Shown: piece after piece, positions 18,320 through 27,102 of the stretch
How positions within the stretch are numbered: position 1 is the stretch's first letter
How the letters are laid out: each line of letters begins with the position of its first letter
Source of the DNA: Litchfieldia alkalitelluris
GTDB lineage: Bacteria > Bacillota > Bacilli > Bacillales > Bacillaceae_L
Direction: 5' to 3'
Length of the DNA stretch: 64,000 nucleotides
Assembly: GCF_002019645.1 (NCBI RefSeq)
Contig: NZ_KV917374.1
Location: 3,608,696 to 3,672,695, forward strand
The notes under the pieces: model-generated
Seen by the model: the letters and a program-made list of their open reading frames with translations, nothing else
Told to the model about the DNA's origin: nothing
Database searches by the model: none
Made by a program: the position numbers and the translations under genes

Positions 18320-19567
18320 CTCTTTTGAAAGCGCAAGAGTTATCTTCACAATGGTTCCTTTGTTAGGTTTACTCTCATATTCTATTGTACCATTCATTTC
18401 CCTAATCAACCGATTTGTTATCATACTCCCCAATCCTGTTCCCTTTGTCTTTGTGGTATAGTATGGCAGGCCAATTTTTTCTAATTGTTCTTGATTCATG
18501 CCTTTTCCATTATCCTCTATTTCAATAAGGACTCTCCGATTATCGACTGAAGTTCTCTTTGACACTTTAACATAACCGTTTCCATCTTCAATGGCCTCAA
18601 TACCATTTTTTATAACATTGATGATACTTTGTTTCAGATGGTCTTCATCACCTATTATAAAATGACTGCCAGAACCATTATAAAACAAAGACACATTTTG
18701 ATATGTACCAAATGGTCTTAATAAATCAATCGAGTCGAATAATATTTGATTTAAATCCACCCTTTTCATTTTGAAGTTAGAAGGCTTAGATATCTTTAGG
18801 TAATTTGTAATAATGAGATTTGTTCGATCTAACTCCTCAAGAATGAGCGGAGCAAATTGTACTAGTTTTTCATCTTTAGAATCTTTTTCAAGAAACTGAA
18901 TAAAGCCTCTAACAGTAGTGATTGGATTTCTGATTTCATGTGCAATTGAGGCTGCCATTTGACTAACTGTCGAAAGCTTATCCGTATAAACAGTTTCATG
19001 AAATTGTTGGTTTGCTTTAATTAACCTTTCTATTACTTGAATTAATAAAAAGGAGGTTAGCATTAAACCACTGAAATAAACGATGTAAAATTGAACACCC
19101 AAAAATGGTGCAGAAAATAAAAGGATAATAATATATAGAACTAAGTATGTTGCAATAATAAAAACTGCTTTTAGAATACTTCTAGTTGATAAGTACCATT
19201 TTCTAAAGATTAATGCAACAAGAAAAGCTACAAGTGATACCAACACACCAATCAATGCAAAGTTACCACCGATAATCAGACGTACAATCACAACCAGCAC
19301 AAGACATATACTTCCAGAAACAAGACCACTGTATAGTGTAACAACTAAAATAATGATCATGCGCAAATCAAAATGAGTTTGTTCTAGCCCTGTTATCGGG
19401 AATAACATGCAAAGTATAGCTGCTAACGCACCTATTAGTCCATAAATGATTTTTTGTTTCAATGAATGAACTTTACTGTGATTAAAAGGAAAAAATAAAT
19501 TCGCATTAAAAGTTAATGAAAATAAAATAGTAATATTTACAATGATAGGTTTTATAAGTGCAAGCAT
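18317..19567 (-). CDS. KinB-like sensor histidine kinase
   Basis: About 416 residues if read from the ATG at 19567; an ATG at 19609 is also in frame. A strong GGAGG lies 13 bases before the inner ATG, longer than usual, so the start is unsure. Five to six membrane helices occupy ~1-190, as in KinB and LytS-type 5TM sensors. A short linker is followed by HisKA (His in SIAHEIRNPITTVRG) and HATPase with KNGIEAIEDG and GTGLGSMI. Overall layout and N-terminus resemble sporulation kinase KinB, so a phosphorelay input is likely. It stands alone, without a lipoprotein partner like KapB beside it. Confidence 0.82.
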   Translation of the reverse strand: MLALIKPIIVNITILFSLTFNANLFFPFNHSKVHSLKQKIIYGLIGALAAILCMLFPITGLEQTHFDLRMIIILVVTLYSGLVSGSICLVLVVIVRLIIGGNFALIGVLVSLVAFLVALIFRKWYLSTRSILKAVFIIATYLVLYIIILLFSAPFLGVQFYIVYFSGLMLTSFLLIQVIERLIKANQQFHETVYTDKLSTVSQMAASIAHEIRNPITTVRGFIQFLEKDSKDEKLVQFAPLILEELDRTNLIITNYLKISKPSNFKMKRVDLNQILFDSIDLLRPFGTYQNVSLFYNGSGSHFIIGDEDHLKQSIINVIKNGIEAIEDGNGYVKVSKRTSVDNRRVLIEIEDNGKGMNQEQLEKIGLPYYTTKTKGTGLGSMITNRLIREMNGTIEYESKPNKGTIVKITLALSKE

Positions 19568-19776
19568 TTTTTCAAAAATTCCTCCGTGTACTAACCATAT
19601 GTCATACATTTACATTTAATCATACTTTAAATCATAATCATACTAAAGATTTAACAAGTTATTTTTGTGATCCTTTTCATACCATAAGTCATTGATTTAA
19701 AGTACCCTAGAGGTTACGCAACTTAAGGCATACTATGCGTAATCTTAGATACTCTCTAACATTCTAAATTAATAAC

Positions 19777-19806
19777 AGAAAGAGGTTCCAATTGGAACCT
19801 CTTTCT
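19777..19806 (-). terminator. Perfect-palindrome terminator after the lectin gene
   Basis: A 30-base perfect palindrome: AGAAAGAGGTTCCAA followed by its exact complement. It ends within the stop codon of the lectin gene. The T-run is interrupted, but the stem is very strong and could work on both strands. Confidence 0.7.
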
Positions 19807-21059
19807 TAGCTTTTCCATATGTGTAACAATTGATTGCCTTGCCCACGAACAAATAGGTCTAAACGGTTCCCGTCTAATGAAGATACTGTGGGTTCAGATG
19901 TAACTTCTCCTACAATATTTTCTTCTTGTTCCCACTTATCGCCAATCCACTTGACATATAGTAACTTCCCTTTGTCACTTTTTGCAATAACATCCATTTG
20001 ATTATCTGTTCGTGAAATTACTGCTGGACTCGAAGAAATTTCATAATCAAGACTTTCCCATTCAGCCCATCTTTGATTATCACAGTGTATATGCAAAAGC
20101 TCACGCTTACTCCCTCTGGCAAATACATCAATCCTTGTACCATTACTATAAGTTGCAGCAGGAGCTGAGGTTAATTGCTGAGTATTAATCTTTTTCCATT
20201 TACTCCACTCTTTTCCATCCCAATAGATATGTTGTAAGTGTTTGTTATGGTCTCTTGCAAAAACATCAATCTGACCATCACGTGTTGTAACTGCAGGTGA
20301 AGTTGTTAGTGTACCGCCTAAGTCTTTCCATTCACTCCATTTATCTTTGTTTCTAGATTTATAGATTAATTGGTTAGACTCTCCTCTTGCAAAAACATCG
20401 ATTCGAGCGCTTGATGAAGTTACGACTGCAGGCGATGAACTCAGCTTGCCTCCAAGGTTTTGCCATTCCAGCCACTCAGTTCCATTCCAAAATACGGAAT
20501 ATAAATTTCTGTTTTTTCCCCTTGCAAACACATAAAAATTTTGTGACGTTAAAGAAACACATGACGGACCTGAAGTAAGCCTCCCATTAATAATTTCCCA
20601 TTCTGACCATTTGGTATCTTCTGAGTCGTTTGTTAGGTTCTGAAGCGATAAAGAAATAATTTTACATAGAGAAACTTTTAATACATTGTCAGGAATTCGA
20701 TAAGGAGTAATAAGTAAGAATAGCTGAGGATCATCCTTTGTGAATTGAATGAATAATTCATCTACCTTCTCGCTATTAGTCCCTGATACTTTATTCCCAT
20801 TTTCCACTGTATAATGAAGTGTTTGAATGAAAATTACTCTAGCCAAATCGGGCGGTAAGTTATACTGTAACATTTCTTCTGAAAATGGTTTAAGCTCTTT
20901 TCGAATCTTTTTCCAAACATATAACAACTCTTTACTAGGCTGTCTATTGTGATGAAAGTTAATTTGTGGTTTAACGTTTGTAGTACTAATTTGTTGTGGA
21001 GGGGAATAATAATATCCATTTTGAATCCTTGGATATTGCTTATTATCTTGATAAACCAT
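19806..21059 (-). CDS. PLL-type beta-propeller lectin-like protein (DUF346 repeats)
   Basis: 417 residues from the ATG at 21059, set by AGGGAGGTTTTAGG; the longer frame has no ribosome site. Residues ~1-135 are an N-terminal region of unknown kind with a polar, asparagine-rich start. From ~137 on there are six repeats of about 45 residues with the pattern WSEW..LGG.L.SSPA and DVFARG....L, the hallmark of PLL/tectonin-like beta-propeller lectins. The short last repeat may close the ring with the first. No signal peptide is seen, so it may work inside the cell or mother cell, or be released on lysis; spore-surface location is speculation. Confidence 0.75.
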   Translation of the reverse strand: MVYQDNKQYPRIQNGYYYSPPQQISTTNVKPQINFHHNRQPSKELLYVWKKIRKELKPFSEEMLQYNLPPDLARVIFIQTLHYTVENGNKVSGTNSEKVDELFIQFTKDDPQLFLLITPYRIPDNVLKVSLCKIISLSLQNLTNDSEDTKWSEWEIINGRLTSGPSCVSLTSQNFYVFARGKNRNLYSVFWNGTEWLEWQNLGGKLSSSPAVVTSSSARIDVFARGESNQLIYKSRNKDKWSEWKDLGGTLTTSPAVTTRDGQIDVFARDHNKHLQHIYWDGKEWSKWKKINTQQLTSAPAATYSNGTRIDVFARGSKRELLHIHCDNQRWAEWESLDYEISSSPAVISRTDNQMDVIAKSDKGKLLYVKWIGDKWEQEENIVGEVTSEPTVSSLDGNRLDLFVRGQGNQLLHIWKS

Positions 21060-21186
21060 CCTAAAACCTCCCTTTATAAAATTTCTTTCTACTAATTGTA
21101 TGACTGTGATAACGAAGATAAAACCACTGTTCACTATTAGTTGATACAAATCCTTCTATTTTTAATTTTTCATTAGCAAAATAGTG

Positions 21187-21389
21187 GATGTTTACTCACT
21201 CATTATGAAATGAGAGGAGAACCATTCACCCCCTTGTGATCTAACTGTCTCTAGAGATTCCTCAAAGATGTGGGAAGGATGAGGTAACAGTAAATCGAGT
21301 AGTTTAGAAGGAAAATAAATGGAACTCTCTAACATAAGTATTTTTCAGTGCGGGCCTTTATGCAAATGAATATTTGCACCATGGAGGAT
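21187..21389. repeat. Dispersed repeat, copy 1 (degenerate)
   Basis: About 200 bases matching copies 2 and 3 at both ends (GAAATGAGAGGAGA near the start and TTTGCACCATGGAGGATG at the end) but strongly worn in the middle. The three copies are head to tail with spacings of 215 and 218 bases, measured at the GCACCATGG block. Confidence 0.6.
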
Positions 21390-21606
21390 GTATTAGTGTT
21401 CTTACTAAGTGTGAAATGAGTGGAGAGGCACTGGACTCATGAGGGATATAGCAGGTCACTTGAATCCCCGCAGGGCCCTAGACGACGAGGCTCACCGGCC
21501 GCCCCGTGGAAAGCAGGTGGAGCGCAGCGATTGGAACTCTACAACCTTCGTTATTTTCAGAGTAGACATCCATGCTAAATAAGTATTTCGCACCATGGTG
21601 TATGAA
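21390..21606. repeat. Dispersed repeat, copy 2
   Basis: Carries the full layout: GTGTGAAATGAGTGGAGAGG, CACTGGACTC, GACGACGAGGCTCACCGG, CCCCGTGGAAAGCAGGTGG, then AGAGTAGACATCCATGCTAAA and GCACCATGG. It is far richer in G and C than the surrounding DNA. Open frames across it are not genes. Confidence 0.75.
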
Positions 21607-21826
21607 AAATGTTTCCACCTCAGTGTGGAATGAGCGGAGAGCCACTTGACTCCTGCGGGATCCAGTGGTCTCGTGAGACCCCGCAGGAGCTGAGCCCCTG
21701 GCGACGAGGAGGCTTACGGACCACCCCGCGGAAAGCAAGTGGATCGCAGCTCATGGAACTTCATCACCTAGGTTATTTCAGAGTAGACATCCATGCTAAA
21801 TTGAATCGCACCATGGAGAATGAAAA
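21607..21826. repeat. Dispersed repeat, copy 3 (best preserved)
   Basis: Contains a long imperfect palindrome: CTCCTGCGGG pairs with CCCGCAGGAG, inside which GTCTC pairs with GAGAC. An outer arm CCACTTG pairs with CAAGTGG. Its first ~100 bases recur in inverted orientation at 61687-61784. Such hairpin-rich intergenic elements are common in Bacillus genomes and have no transposase. Confidence 0.8.
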
Positions 21827-21906
21827 TGTTTTATTTACTCAGAGTGGAGGGAGAGCAACTAGACAACTACTGATCTTTCGGTCTCGAATATCTGTCATCC
21901 CTTTCA

Positions 21907-22284
21907 TAGGCTTTGAACATGAGAAAGGGAATCAAACAACTCTTTTCATTCCCTTTGCTGGTCTTATGGCATGAGAAAGGGAATCAAACAACTCCTTTCA
22001 TTCCCTTTGTTGGGCTTATGGCATGAGAAAGGGATCAAACAACTCCTTTCATTCCCTTTGTTGGGCTTATGGCATGAGAAAGGGAATCAAACAACTCCTT
22101 TCATTCCCTTTGTTGGGCTTATGGCATGAGAAAGGGAATCAAACAACTCTTTTCATTCCCTTTGTTGGGCTTATGGCATGGGAAAGGGAATCAAACAACT
22201 CTTTTCATTCCCTTTGTTGGGCTTATGGCATGGGAAAGGGAATCAAACAACTCCTTTCATTCTCTTTCTTAGGCTTTCAACATT
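21907..22284. repeat. 52-bp tandem array of hairpin units, seven copies
   Basis: The GAGAAAGGGA (or GGGAAAGGGA) block recurs at 21921, 21973, 22025, 22076, 22128, 22180 and 22232, that is every 52 bases with one 51-base step caused by a lost A. Each unit holds AAAGGGAAT and, 15 bases on, ATTCCCTTT, so each can fold into a hairpin with a nine-pair stem. Inner units are almost identical; the outermost have drifted. No spacers are present, so it is not a CRISPR. The 22285-22568 stretch after it holds no gene. Confidence 0.92.
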
Positions 22285-22568
22285 TAGTAAGGGAATTGGA
22301 ACTCTCCGACCTATTTATTTCCAGGTAAACACTGAATTAGTACTGCTCTGTTTTTTCAAAGAAAACTCAAAGATACATACCATTTTTAAATTTGATTTGC
22401 TCGTTTGAAAAATCCACCAATCCCTATGATTAATAATCATAATTGTCAAATTCTTTAACAATCAATATGGAGTTTTTGTGAATCATCTCAAAAGATATAG
22501 ATTTACACTTTTGCTATCAATAAAATAATGACATAGGGTAACAAAAACAAAAGAGAAGGTGAATAGCT

Positions 22569-22772
22569 GTGAAGGGTACAGCAATTTTATATCAACCAGA
22601 TCAAAATATTCGATTTATAGAAGATATTGAAAAAGAAAAATTCGATGAATTACTCAAACAATGTGGCGGCCCAAAATGCACTAACCATTTAAATGGCCAA
22701 CTAGTGGGTTTCGGACAAATTTCCCCTATGCTTTGGCATGAGGAAGATGTAGATTGGGATTATGGGTATTAG
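22569..22772 (+). CDS. Small conserved-looking protein, unknown function
   Basis: 67 residues from a GTG start behind AAGGTGAATAGCT. Soluble and acidic, with two cysteines (CGGPKC) and a C-terminus rich in W, D and Y (EEDVDWDYGY). The composition and good ribosome site favour a real gene. It stands alone just after the repeat block. No family is recognised. Confidence 0.55.
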   Translation: MKGTAILYQPDQNIRFIEDIEKEKFDELLKQCGGPKCTNHLNGQLVGFGQISPMLWHEEDVDWDYGY

Positions 22773-22906
22773 TATAAATTCTTTTTTGAAACACTATGAA
22801 ACTCGGAATAAAAAAATTTAAAATTGCCTTAGAAGAGTAACTTCATAGTTATTTGCAATGTACATTAAACGAAATGATCCTCAACCTAAAAATCTGATAT
22901 TCCTTT

Positions 22907-22934
22907 AAAAGCCACAAAAAATGTGGTTTTTTTT
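22907..22934 (+). terminator. Intrinsic terminator
   Basis: AAAGCCACA and TGTGGTTTT form the stem around an A-rich loop, followed by a T-run. It lies ~135 bases after the 67-residue gene, the only plus-strand gene it can serve. Confidence 0.75.
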
Positions 22935-23050
22935 ATTTCTCCCAGCTAAATTAGCGACTGTTCAGACATATCTAAATTTTCTAAAAAAACTCTTTACTTT
23001 TTCTTATTTTTCTAGGATAATATAAAAAAGGATTTAAGGAGTGAATATTA

Positions 23051-23290
23051 ATGAGCCATTTAAATAACCCTCAGAAAAATGAAATTGTTCCTTTCACTGC
23101 TGTAAACGAAGAAGCCACAGTGTACAAAAAAGAAGCTGAAATGGTTCTTTTGCAGTCACAAATATCCTTTCAGAAATCTAAGTTGATGGAAAAAATAGAC
23201 TTTACCCTCGTTAATCGTGATGAAGCTTTATTTATGGAACTTTCAAAGCAATATATTACACTAGTTCATCATTATAGCTATCTTAATTAA
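23051..23290 (+). CDS. IDEAL-domain protein 1
   Basis: 79 residues, ATG after AAGGAGTGAATATTA. The C-terminal half carries an IDEAL-type motif (KIDFTLVNRDEALFMELSKQY), a short helical module found in several small Bacillaceae proteins, often at the C-terminus of YpiB-like proteins. Its job is poorly known; protein-protein contact is assumed. No membrane segment. The gene is followed after 19 bases by a second IDEAL protein, so the two form an operon ended by a terminator at 23565-23596. Confidence 0.72.
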   Translation: MSHLNNPQKNEIVPFTAVNEEATVYKKEAEMVLLQSQISFQKSKLMEKIDFTLVNRDEALFMELSKQYITLVHHYSYLN

Positions 23291-23309
23291 GTAGTTGGAG
23301 GGGATATAC

Positions 23310-23558
23310 ATGTTTACATTTAAAAAGAAATTAAAATTAATGAAATATAATAAAAATAGCTCAGTGAGTTACAACCTTACTGAAGAACAATCATACACCT
23401 TAAGTTTATATGCACAATTAATCCTTGATGAAGCATGTTATAAATACAATCAAGAAAGACTTAAAGCCTCGATTGATAAAGCAATAGATAACAAAGATCA
23501 GCAAGAATTTATGAACAAATCAAATGAATACCAAAACTTAGTTAGTAGAAACACATAA
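23310..23558 (+). CDS. IDEAL-domain protein 2
   Basis: 82 residues from the ATG at 23310, set by TTGGAGGGGATATAC; a TTG at 23295 would lie inside that ribosome site. A basic start (MFTFKKKLKLMKYNK) precedes a helical region and an IDEAL-like module (KASIDKAIDNKDQQEFMNK). It looks like a diverged duplicate of the gene before it. Small and soluble. A paired or heteromeric role is inferred from the tandem arrangement only. Confidence 0.72.
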   Translation: MFTFKKKLKLMKYNKNSSVSYNLTEEQSYTLSLYAQLILDEACYKYNQERLKASIDKAIDNKDQQEFMNKSNEYQNLVSRNT

Positions 23559-23564
23559 TGTACT

Positions 23565-23596
23565 AAAAGAACCAGAAAAAATCTGGTTCTTTTTTA
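23565..23596 (+). terminator. Terminator of the IDEAL gene pair
   Basis: AAAAGAACCAGA and TCTGGTTCTTTTTT form a 12-pair stem around AAAAA, with a T-run after it. Confidence 0.88.
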
Positions 23597-23708
23597 TTTT
23601 TCACCTAGTTAAAGATTTCTCTAAATGATAAAATAGGTGAAATGAATAAAGAGCTTTTTCTAATTTAACTAAGAATGAAGAAGCACGTAAAAAGAGAGGA
23701 AGAAATTC

Positions 23709-24872
23709 TTGGAGCATTTAATTAATTCTCGTGTAAAAAACATCGAAATTTCGGGAATTCGCAAATTTTTCAATCTCGTTTCCCAATTTGATGATGTGAT
23801 CTCATTAACAATTGGACAACCTGACTTTTACACTCCTGAACATATAAAAAATTATGCTACTAAAGCAATTAAAGAGAATTTTACAACCTATACTCCAAAT
23901 GCTGGAATTATGGAGGTAAGGAAAGCTGCTACTGAGTTTATGAAACAAAAATACAACTTGGATTATAATTTTGAAAATGAAGTTATAACAACTGTAGGCG
24001 CAAGTCAAGCCATTGACATTACATTTCGCACAATTCTTACTGAAGGTTCAGAGGTTATTCTTCCTGGTCCCGTTTATCCTGGTTACGAACCATTAATTAA
24101 GCTATGTGGTGCTAAAGCTGTTTTCGCAGACACACGTGAAAGTGATTTTAAATTAACTGCTTCTATTATAGAAAAATATATTACGACAGACACAAGATGT
24201 ATAGTTCTCCCATATCCTTCAAACCCCACTGGTGTTACATTATCTCAAGAAGAAATTATGGAAATCGCTTGTCTACTAAAAGGAAAAGAAATCTTCATTA
24301 TTTCGGACGAAATATATAGTGAGTTAGTGTTTGAAGGAAATCATCATTCTATAGCATCACACTTAAGAGAACAAACGATCGTTATCAATGGACTATCTAA
24401 GTCACATTCTATGACTGGTTGGAGAATAGGGTTTACTTTTGCTCCAGAGGATATTACCAAACATATGTTAAAAGTCCATCAATATAATGTATCTTGTGCA
24501 TCTTCCATTTCACAAAAAGCAGCTGGTGAAGCATTAACAAACGGACTCAATGATGCTCTACCAATGAAACAAGAATATCAAAGTAGATTAGATTATGTTT
24601 ATAATCGACTAGTTGAATTAGGAATTTCTGTAGTAAAACCTAATGGAGCCTTTTATTTATTTCCTTCTATTGAGAAATATAATCTCTCATCCTTTGAGTT
24701 TGCATCCAAATTATTAGAAGAAGTAGGTTTAGCTGTTGTCCCTGGAGATGCTTTTTCAGAATATGGAGAAGGATATATTCGTATTTCTTACGCATACTCA
24801 ATAGATACTCTTACTGAAGGAATGAATCGATTAGAAGCTTTTGTTCGTCGCTTGGAAACTAATAAAATCTAA
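23709..24872 (+). CDS. patA: PLP-dependent aminotransferase PatA
   Basis: 387 residues from a TTG behind GAGAGGAAGAAATTC; B. subtilis PatA has 393 and is alike throughout (EISGIRKF, SLTIGQPDFYTPEH, VLPYPSNPTGVTLS). Fold-type I class I/II aminotransferase: the PLP lysine lies in INGLSKSHSMTGWR, the Asp that contacts the pyridine ring in ISDEIYSE, and the substrate arginine in GYIRISYA. In B. subtilis it is described as an aminotransferase acting in lysine and related amino acid metabolism. Ends tail to tail with kinA across a shared terminator. Confidence 0.93.
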   Translation: MEHLINSRVKNIEISGIRKFFNLVSQFDDVISLTIGQPDFYTPEHIKNYATKAIKENFTTYTPNAGIMEVRKAATEFMKQKYNLDYNFENEVITTVGASQAIDITFRTILTEGSEVILPGPVYPGYEPLIKLCGAKAVFADTRESDFKLTASIIEKYITTDTRCIVLPYPSNPTGVTLSQEEIMEIACLLKGKEIFIISDEIYSELVFEGNHHSIASHLREQTIVINGLSKSHSMTGWRIGFTFAPEDITKHMLKVHQYNVSCASSISQKAAGEALTNGLNDALPMKQEYQSRLDYVYNRLVELGISVVKPNGAFYLFPSIEKYNLSSFEFASKLLEEVGLAVVPGDAFSEYGEGYIRISYAYSIDTLTEGMNRLEAFVRRLETNKI

Positions 24873-24941
24873 TCTATTCGGTTTTGAAAGTAGACTACAC
24901 ACGAACATCCACTAGCATCCATTTATTATTAAGGAAATAGG

Positions 24942-24980
24942 AAAAGAGCTAACTATGTAGATATAATGTTAGCTCTTTTT
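24942..24980. terminator. Bidirectional terminator between patA and kinA
   Basis: AAAAGAGCTAAC pairs with GTTAGCTCTTTT around a 14-base loop, with T runs on both strands. The right arm overlaps the kinA stop codon. Confidence 0.88.
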
Positions 24981-26789
24981 AGGTTGAGATTTAGGTAGAG
25001 TGATATTGAAGGTTGTCCCTACATTTACTTTACTTTCTACACAGATCAAGCCATTGTGATTCTCAATAATTTTGTAACTGACCATTAACCCTAAACCAGT
25101 ACCTTTTTCTTTTGTAGTATAAAATGGTTCCCCAATCCGATCAATGATAGAGTCAGGAATCCCACACCCTTCATCCTTAAAACTTAACTGGACATACTCT
25201 TCACATACTGAAATAGCGATACTTATAATTCCTCCATCTTTCATTGAATCAATGGAATTTTTTATTAAATTGATAAATACCTGCTTGATTTGATTTTCAT
25301 CACATGTAATCATAGCAACATCATTTGGAATACTCAGCTTAATTTGGATATTTTGTAAAGCTGCCTGAGCTTCCAATAATGTAATTACATCTCTTATTAT
25401 ATCCCTTACATCAACCTCAATGAAAAAGTCTTCAGTCGGCTTTGCAAGTACAAGCAATTCACTTAATATTGCTTCTACACGATTTAATTCAGAAAATACA
25501 ATTTGGTAATAGGTTTCATTACCTTTTGAGTGTGTTTGAATAAGCTGTAAAAACCCTTTGATTGATGTTAAAGGATTCCGAATTTCATGTGCAATTCCTG
25601 CCGCAAGTTGTCCAGCAATAGAAAGTTTTTCTGATTTGATCATTAAATCTTCAGCATGCTTGCGATCTGAAATATCTCGAATGATAACCTGAACAGCAGG
25701 TTTACCAATAAATGTCGTCGGAATACATATAAACTCTGTATAAAAGTGCTTTCCTTTTATTGTATACCAAGACTGTTTTGTTATTGTGTGTTCTCTGTTT
25801 TCATGAATAACAAGACTTATAAGATCCTTCATTTCTTTATGATATTTTTTGTGTAAAAAGGAGTATATATTTTTACCAAGGATTTCAGTATAGTTTTCAG
25901 CACCAAACATTTTCACTCCTGAATCATTAATAAATGCCCAGGTATCGTTATATATAACAGCGATTGCATCGATTGAATTATGTACAATCTTTTCATAACG
26001 CTCTCTGCTTTGTTGGAGAACCCTTTGAAACTTTTTCTTTGATGTGATGTTTTGAACAACAAAAAGCTCTATCTGTTTTCCATTTTCAGTAATTGGTACC
26101 GCCCTTAATTCTACGTCAATCATTTCACCATTTTCCTTTAGCCACTTTTGTTGACTTGTACCTATTCTGTGACCTTTTGAAAGAAGGTACAGACCCTTTG
26201 TAACTACTGAATGGAATTCTTTATCGATAAACATTAATAGAGATTTCCCTATGACTTTTGTGTCTTTTTCTAAGCCTAGCAAATCCTTAGCTTCTTGATT
26301 AATATATTGTATAGTTCCGGCAATCGTCAGGATGATAGAAACAGGTGCCTTTTCGATCAATGAAGGCCAGTTTTTATGGAAGCTCATAATCTGCTTATCA
26401 TACTTATATTCTAACGTTTGATCATTAGTTATCTGACTCATTGTCACAAATACTTCTTCACATTTTTGGTCAACTTGACTGATAATAAATTCAACTTTAG
26501 CTTGGACCCATATATATCCTGTCTGTTTCGTAGATAATCGAAACACAAGGCAAGTATTTTCCTGTTTTTGGTCAAATAGACTACTTTCAACTAAAAAAAT
26601 ATCATCATGATGTGTAATATCCCTAAAACTCACCCCAATTAATTCCTCTTTTTTATATCCTATTAGGTCGAAACAACTAGATGACAAATATAAAATCTTC
26701 CCACTTAATGATAAAGAGGCGACGAGATTAACTGGTGTATTGTTAATTGATTTTGACAAAGATAAACCGTTTTTAGAGTTCAATACCAT
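24969..26789 (-). CDS. kinA: Sporulation sensor kinase KinA
   Basis: 606 residues, the same length as B. subtilis KinA and alike along the whole chain. Three PAS domains (about 20-130, 140-255, 265-380; IPTTFIGKPAVQVIIRDIS closes the third) precede HisKA (His in GIAHEIRNPLTSIKGF, ~400) and HATPase (KNSIDSMKDG, DEGCGIPD, GTGLGLMV). No membrane segment. KinA is a main phosphate source for Spo0F in the sporulation phosphorelay. AAGGGGG stands 11 bases before the ATG. I could not find a convincing sigma-H promoter. Position beside patA is as in B. subtilis. Confidence 0.94.
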   Translation of the reverse strand: MVLNSKNGLSLSKSINNTPVNLVASLSLSGKILYLSSSCFDLIGYKKEELIGVSFRDITHHDDIFLVESSLFDQKQENTCLVFRLSTKQTGYIWVQAKVEFIISQVDQKCEEVFVTMSQITNDQTLEYKYDKQIMSFHKNWPSLIEKAPVSIILTIAGTIQYINQEAKDLLGLEKDTKVIGKSLLMFIDKEFHSVVTKGLYLLSKGHRIGTSQQKWLKENGEMIDVELRAVPITENGKQIELFVVQNITSKKKFQRVLQQSRERYEKIVHNSIDAIAVIYNDTWAFINDSGVKMFGAENYTEILGKNIYSFLHKKYHKEMKDLISLVIHENREHTITKQSWYTIKGKHFYTEFICIPTTFIGKPAVQVIIRDISDRKHAEDLMIKSEKLSIAGQLAAGIAHEIRNPLTSIKGFLQLIQTHSKGNETYYQIVFSELNRVEAILSELLVLAKPTEDFFIEVDVRDIIRDVITLLEAQAALQNIQIKLSIPNDVAMITCDENQIKQVFINLIKNSIDSMKDGGIISIAISVCEEYVQLSFKDEGCGIPDSIIDRIGEPFYTTKEKGTGLGLMVSYKIIENHNGLICVESKVNVGTTFNITLPKSQPKKS

Positions 26790-27102
26790 ATGAACCTGAA
26801 CCCCCTTTTTCTATCATTCTATTATTATCATTTATCTGCTCTATTTACTCAATATTAAATGCTTCTTTATTTTCATCACCATATTTATACCTTAATTTAC
26901 AATAACTATGATATCTATAGGTATTAAGATTCAAATTCATATAATGGAAAAAAGCCCCTAGTATTTATACTAAGAACTTTTTTAAATTTATGATGATTTG
27001 TTTGGTACAATCGATAGATTGAACAATGTTTTTGGATTATATAAAACATTTGATTAATCACCTACCTTATCATCAAGACCACGGCAATTAACGATATTTT
27101 CT
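26790..27102. other. Intergenic gap upstream of kinA
   Basis: 313 bases with no gene on either strand. It must contain the kinA promoter, none of which I could identify with confidence, and a minus-strand terminator at 26945-26983 for the acyl-CoA operon. Confidence 0.5.
26945..26983 (-). terminator. Terminator at the end of the acyl-CoA operon
   Basis: On the minus strand AGTTCTTAGTAT pairs with ATACTAGGGGCT, using several G-U pairs, followed by TTTTTT. It lies ~120 bases past the quinone oxidoreductase gene. Confidence 0.65.

Noticed and set aside
21478-21974. ORFs of 86 and 121 codons in the dispersed repeats
   Set aside because: They lie in GC-rich palindromic repeat DNA, are rich in Arg, Gly and Ser, and have no ribosome sites.
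21907-22284. CRISPR array
   Set aside because: The units are contiguous and almost identical over the full 52 bases; there are no unique spacers and no cas genes.
22023-22408. Coding sequences of 101 and 76 codons across the 52-bp array
   Set aside because: They follow the repeat in shifting frames, lack ribosome sites and consist only of repeat translation.
26790-26960. Sigma-H promoter of kinA
   Set aside because: I looked for AGGA and GAAT boxes at proper spacing on the minus strand and found none convincing.
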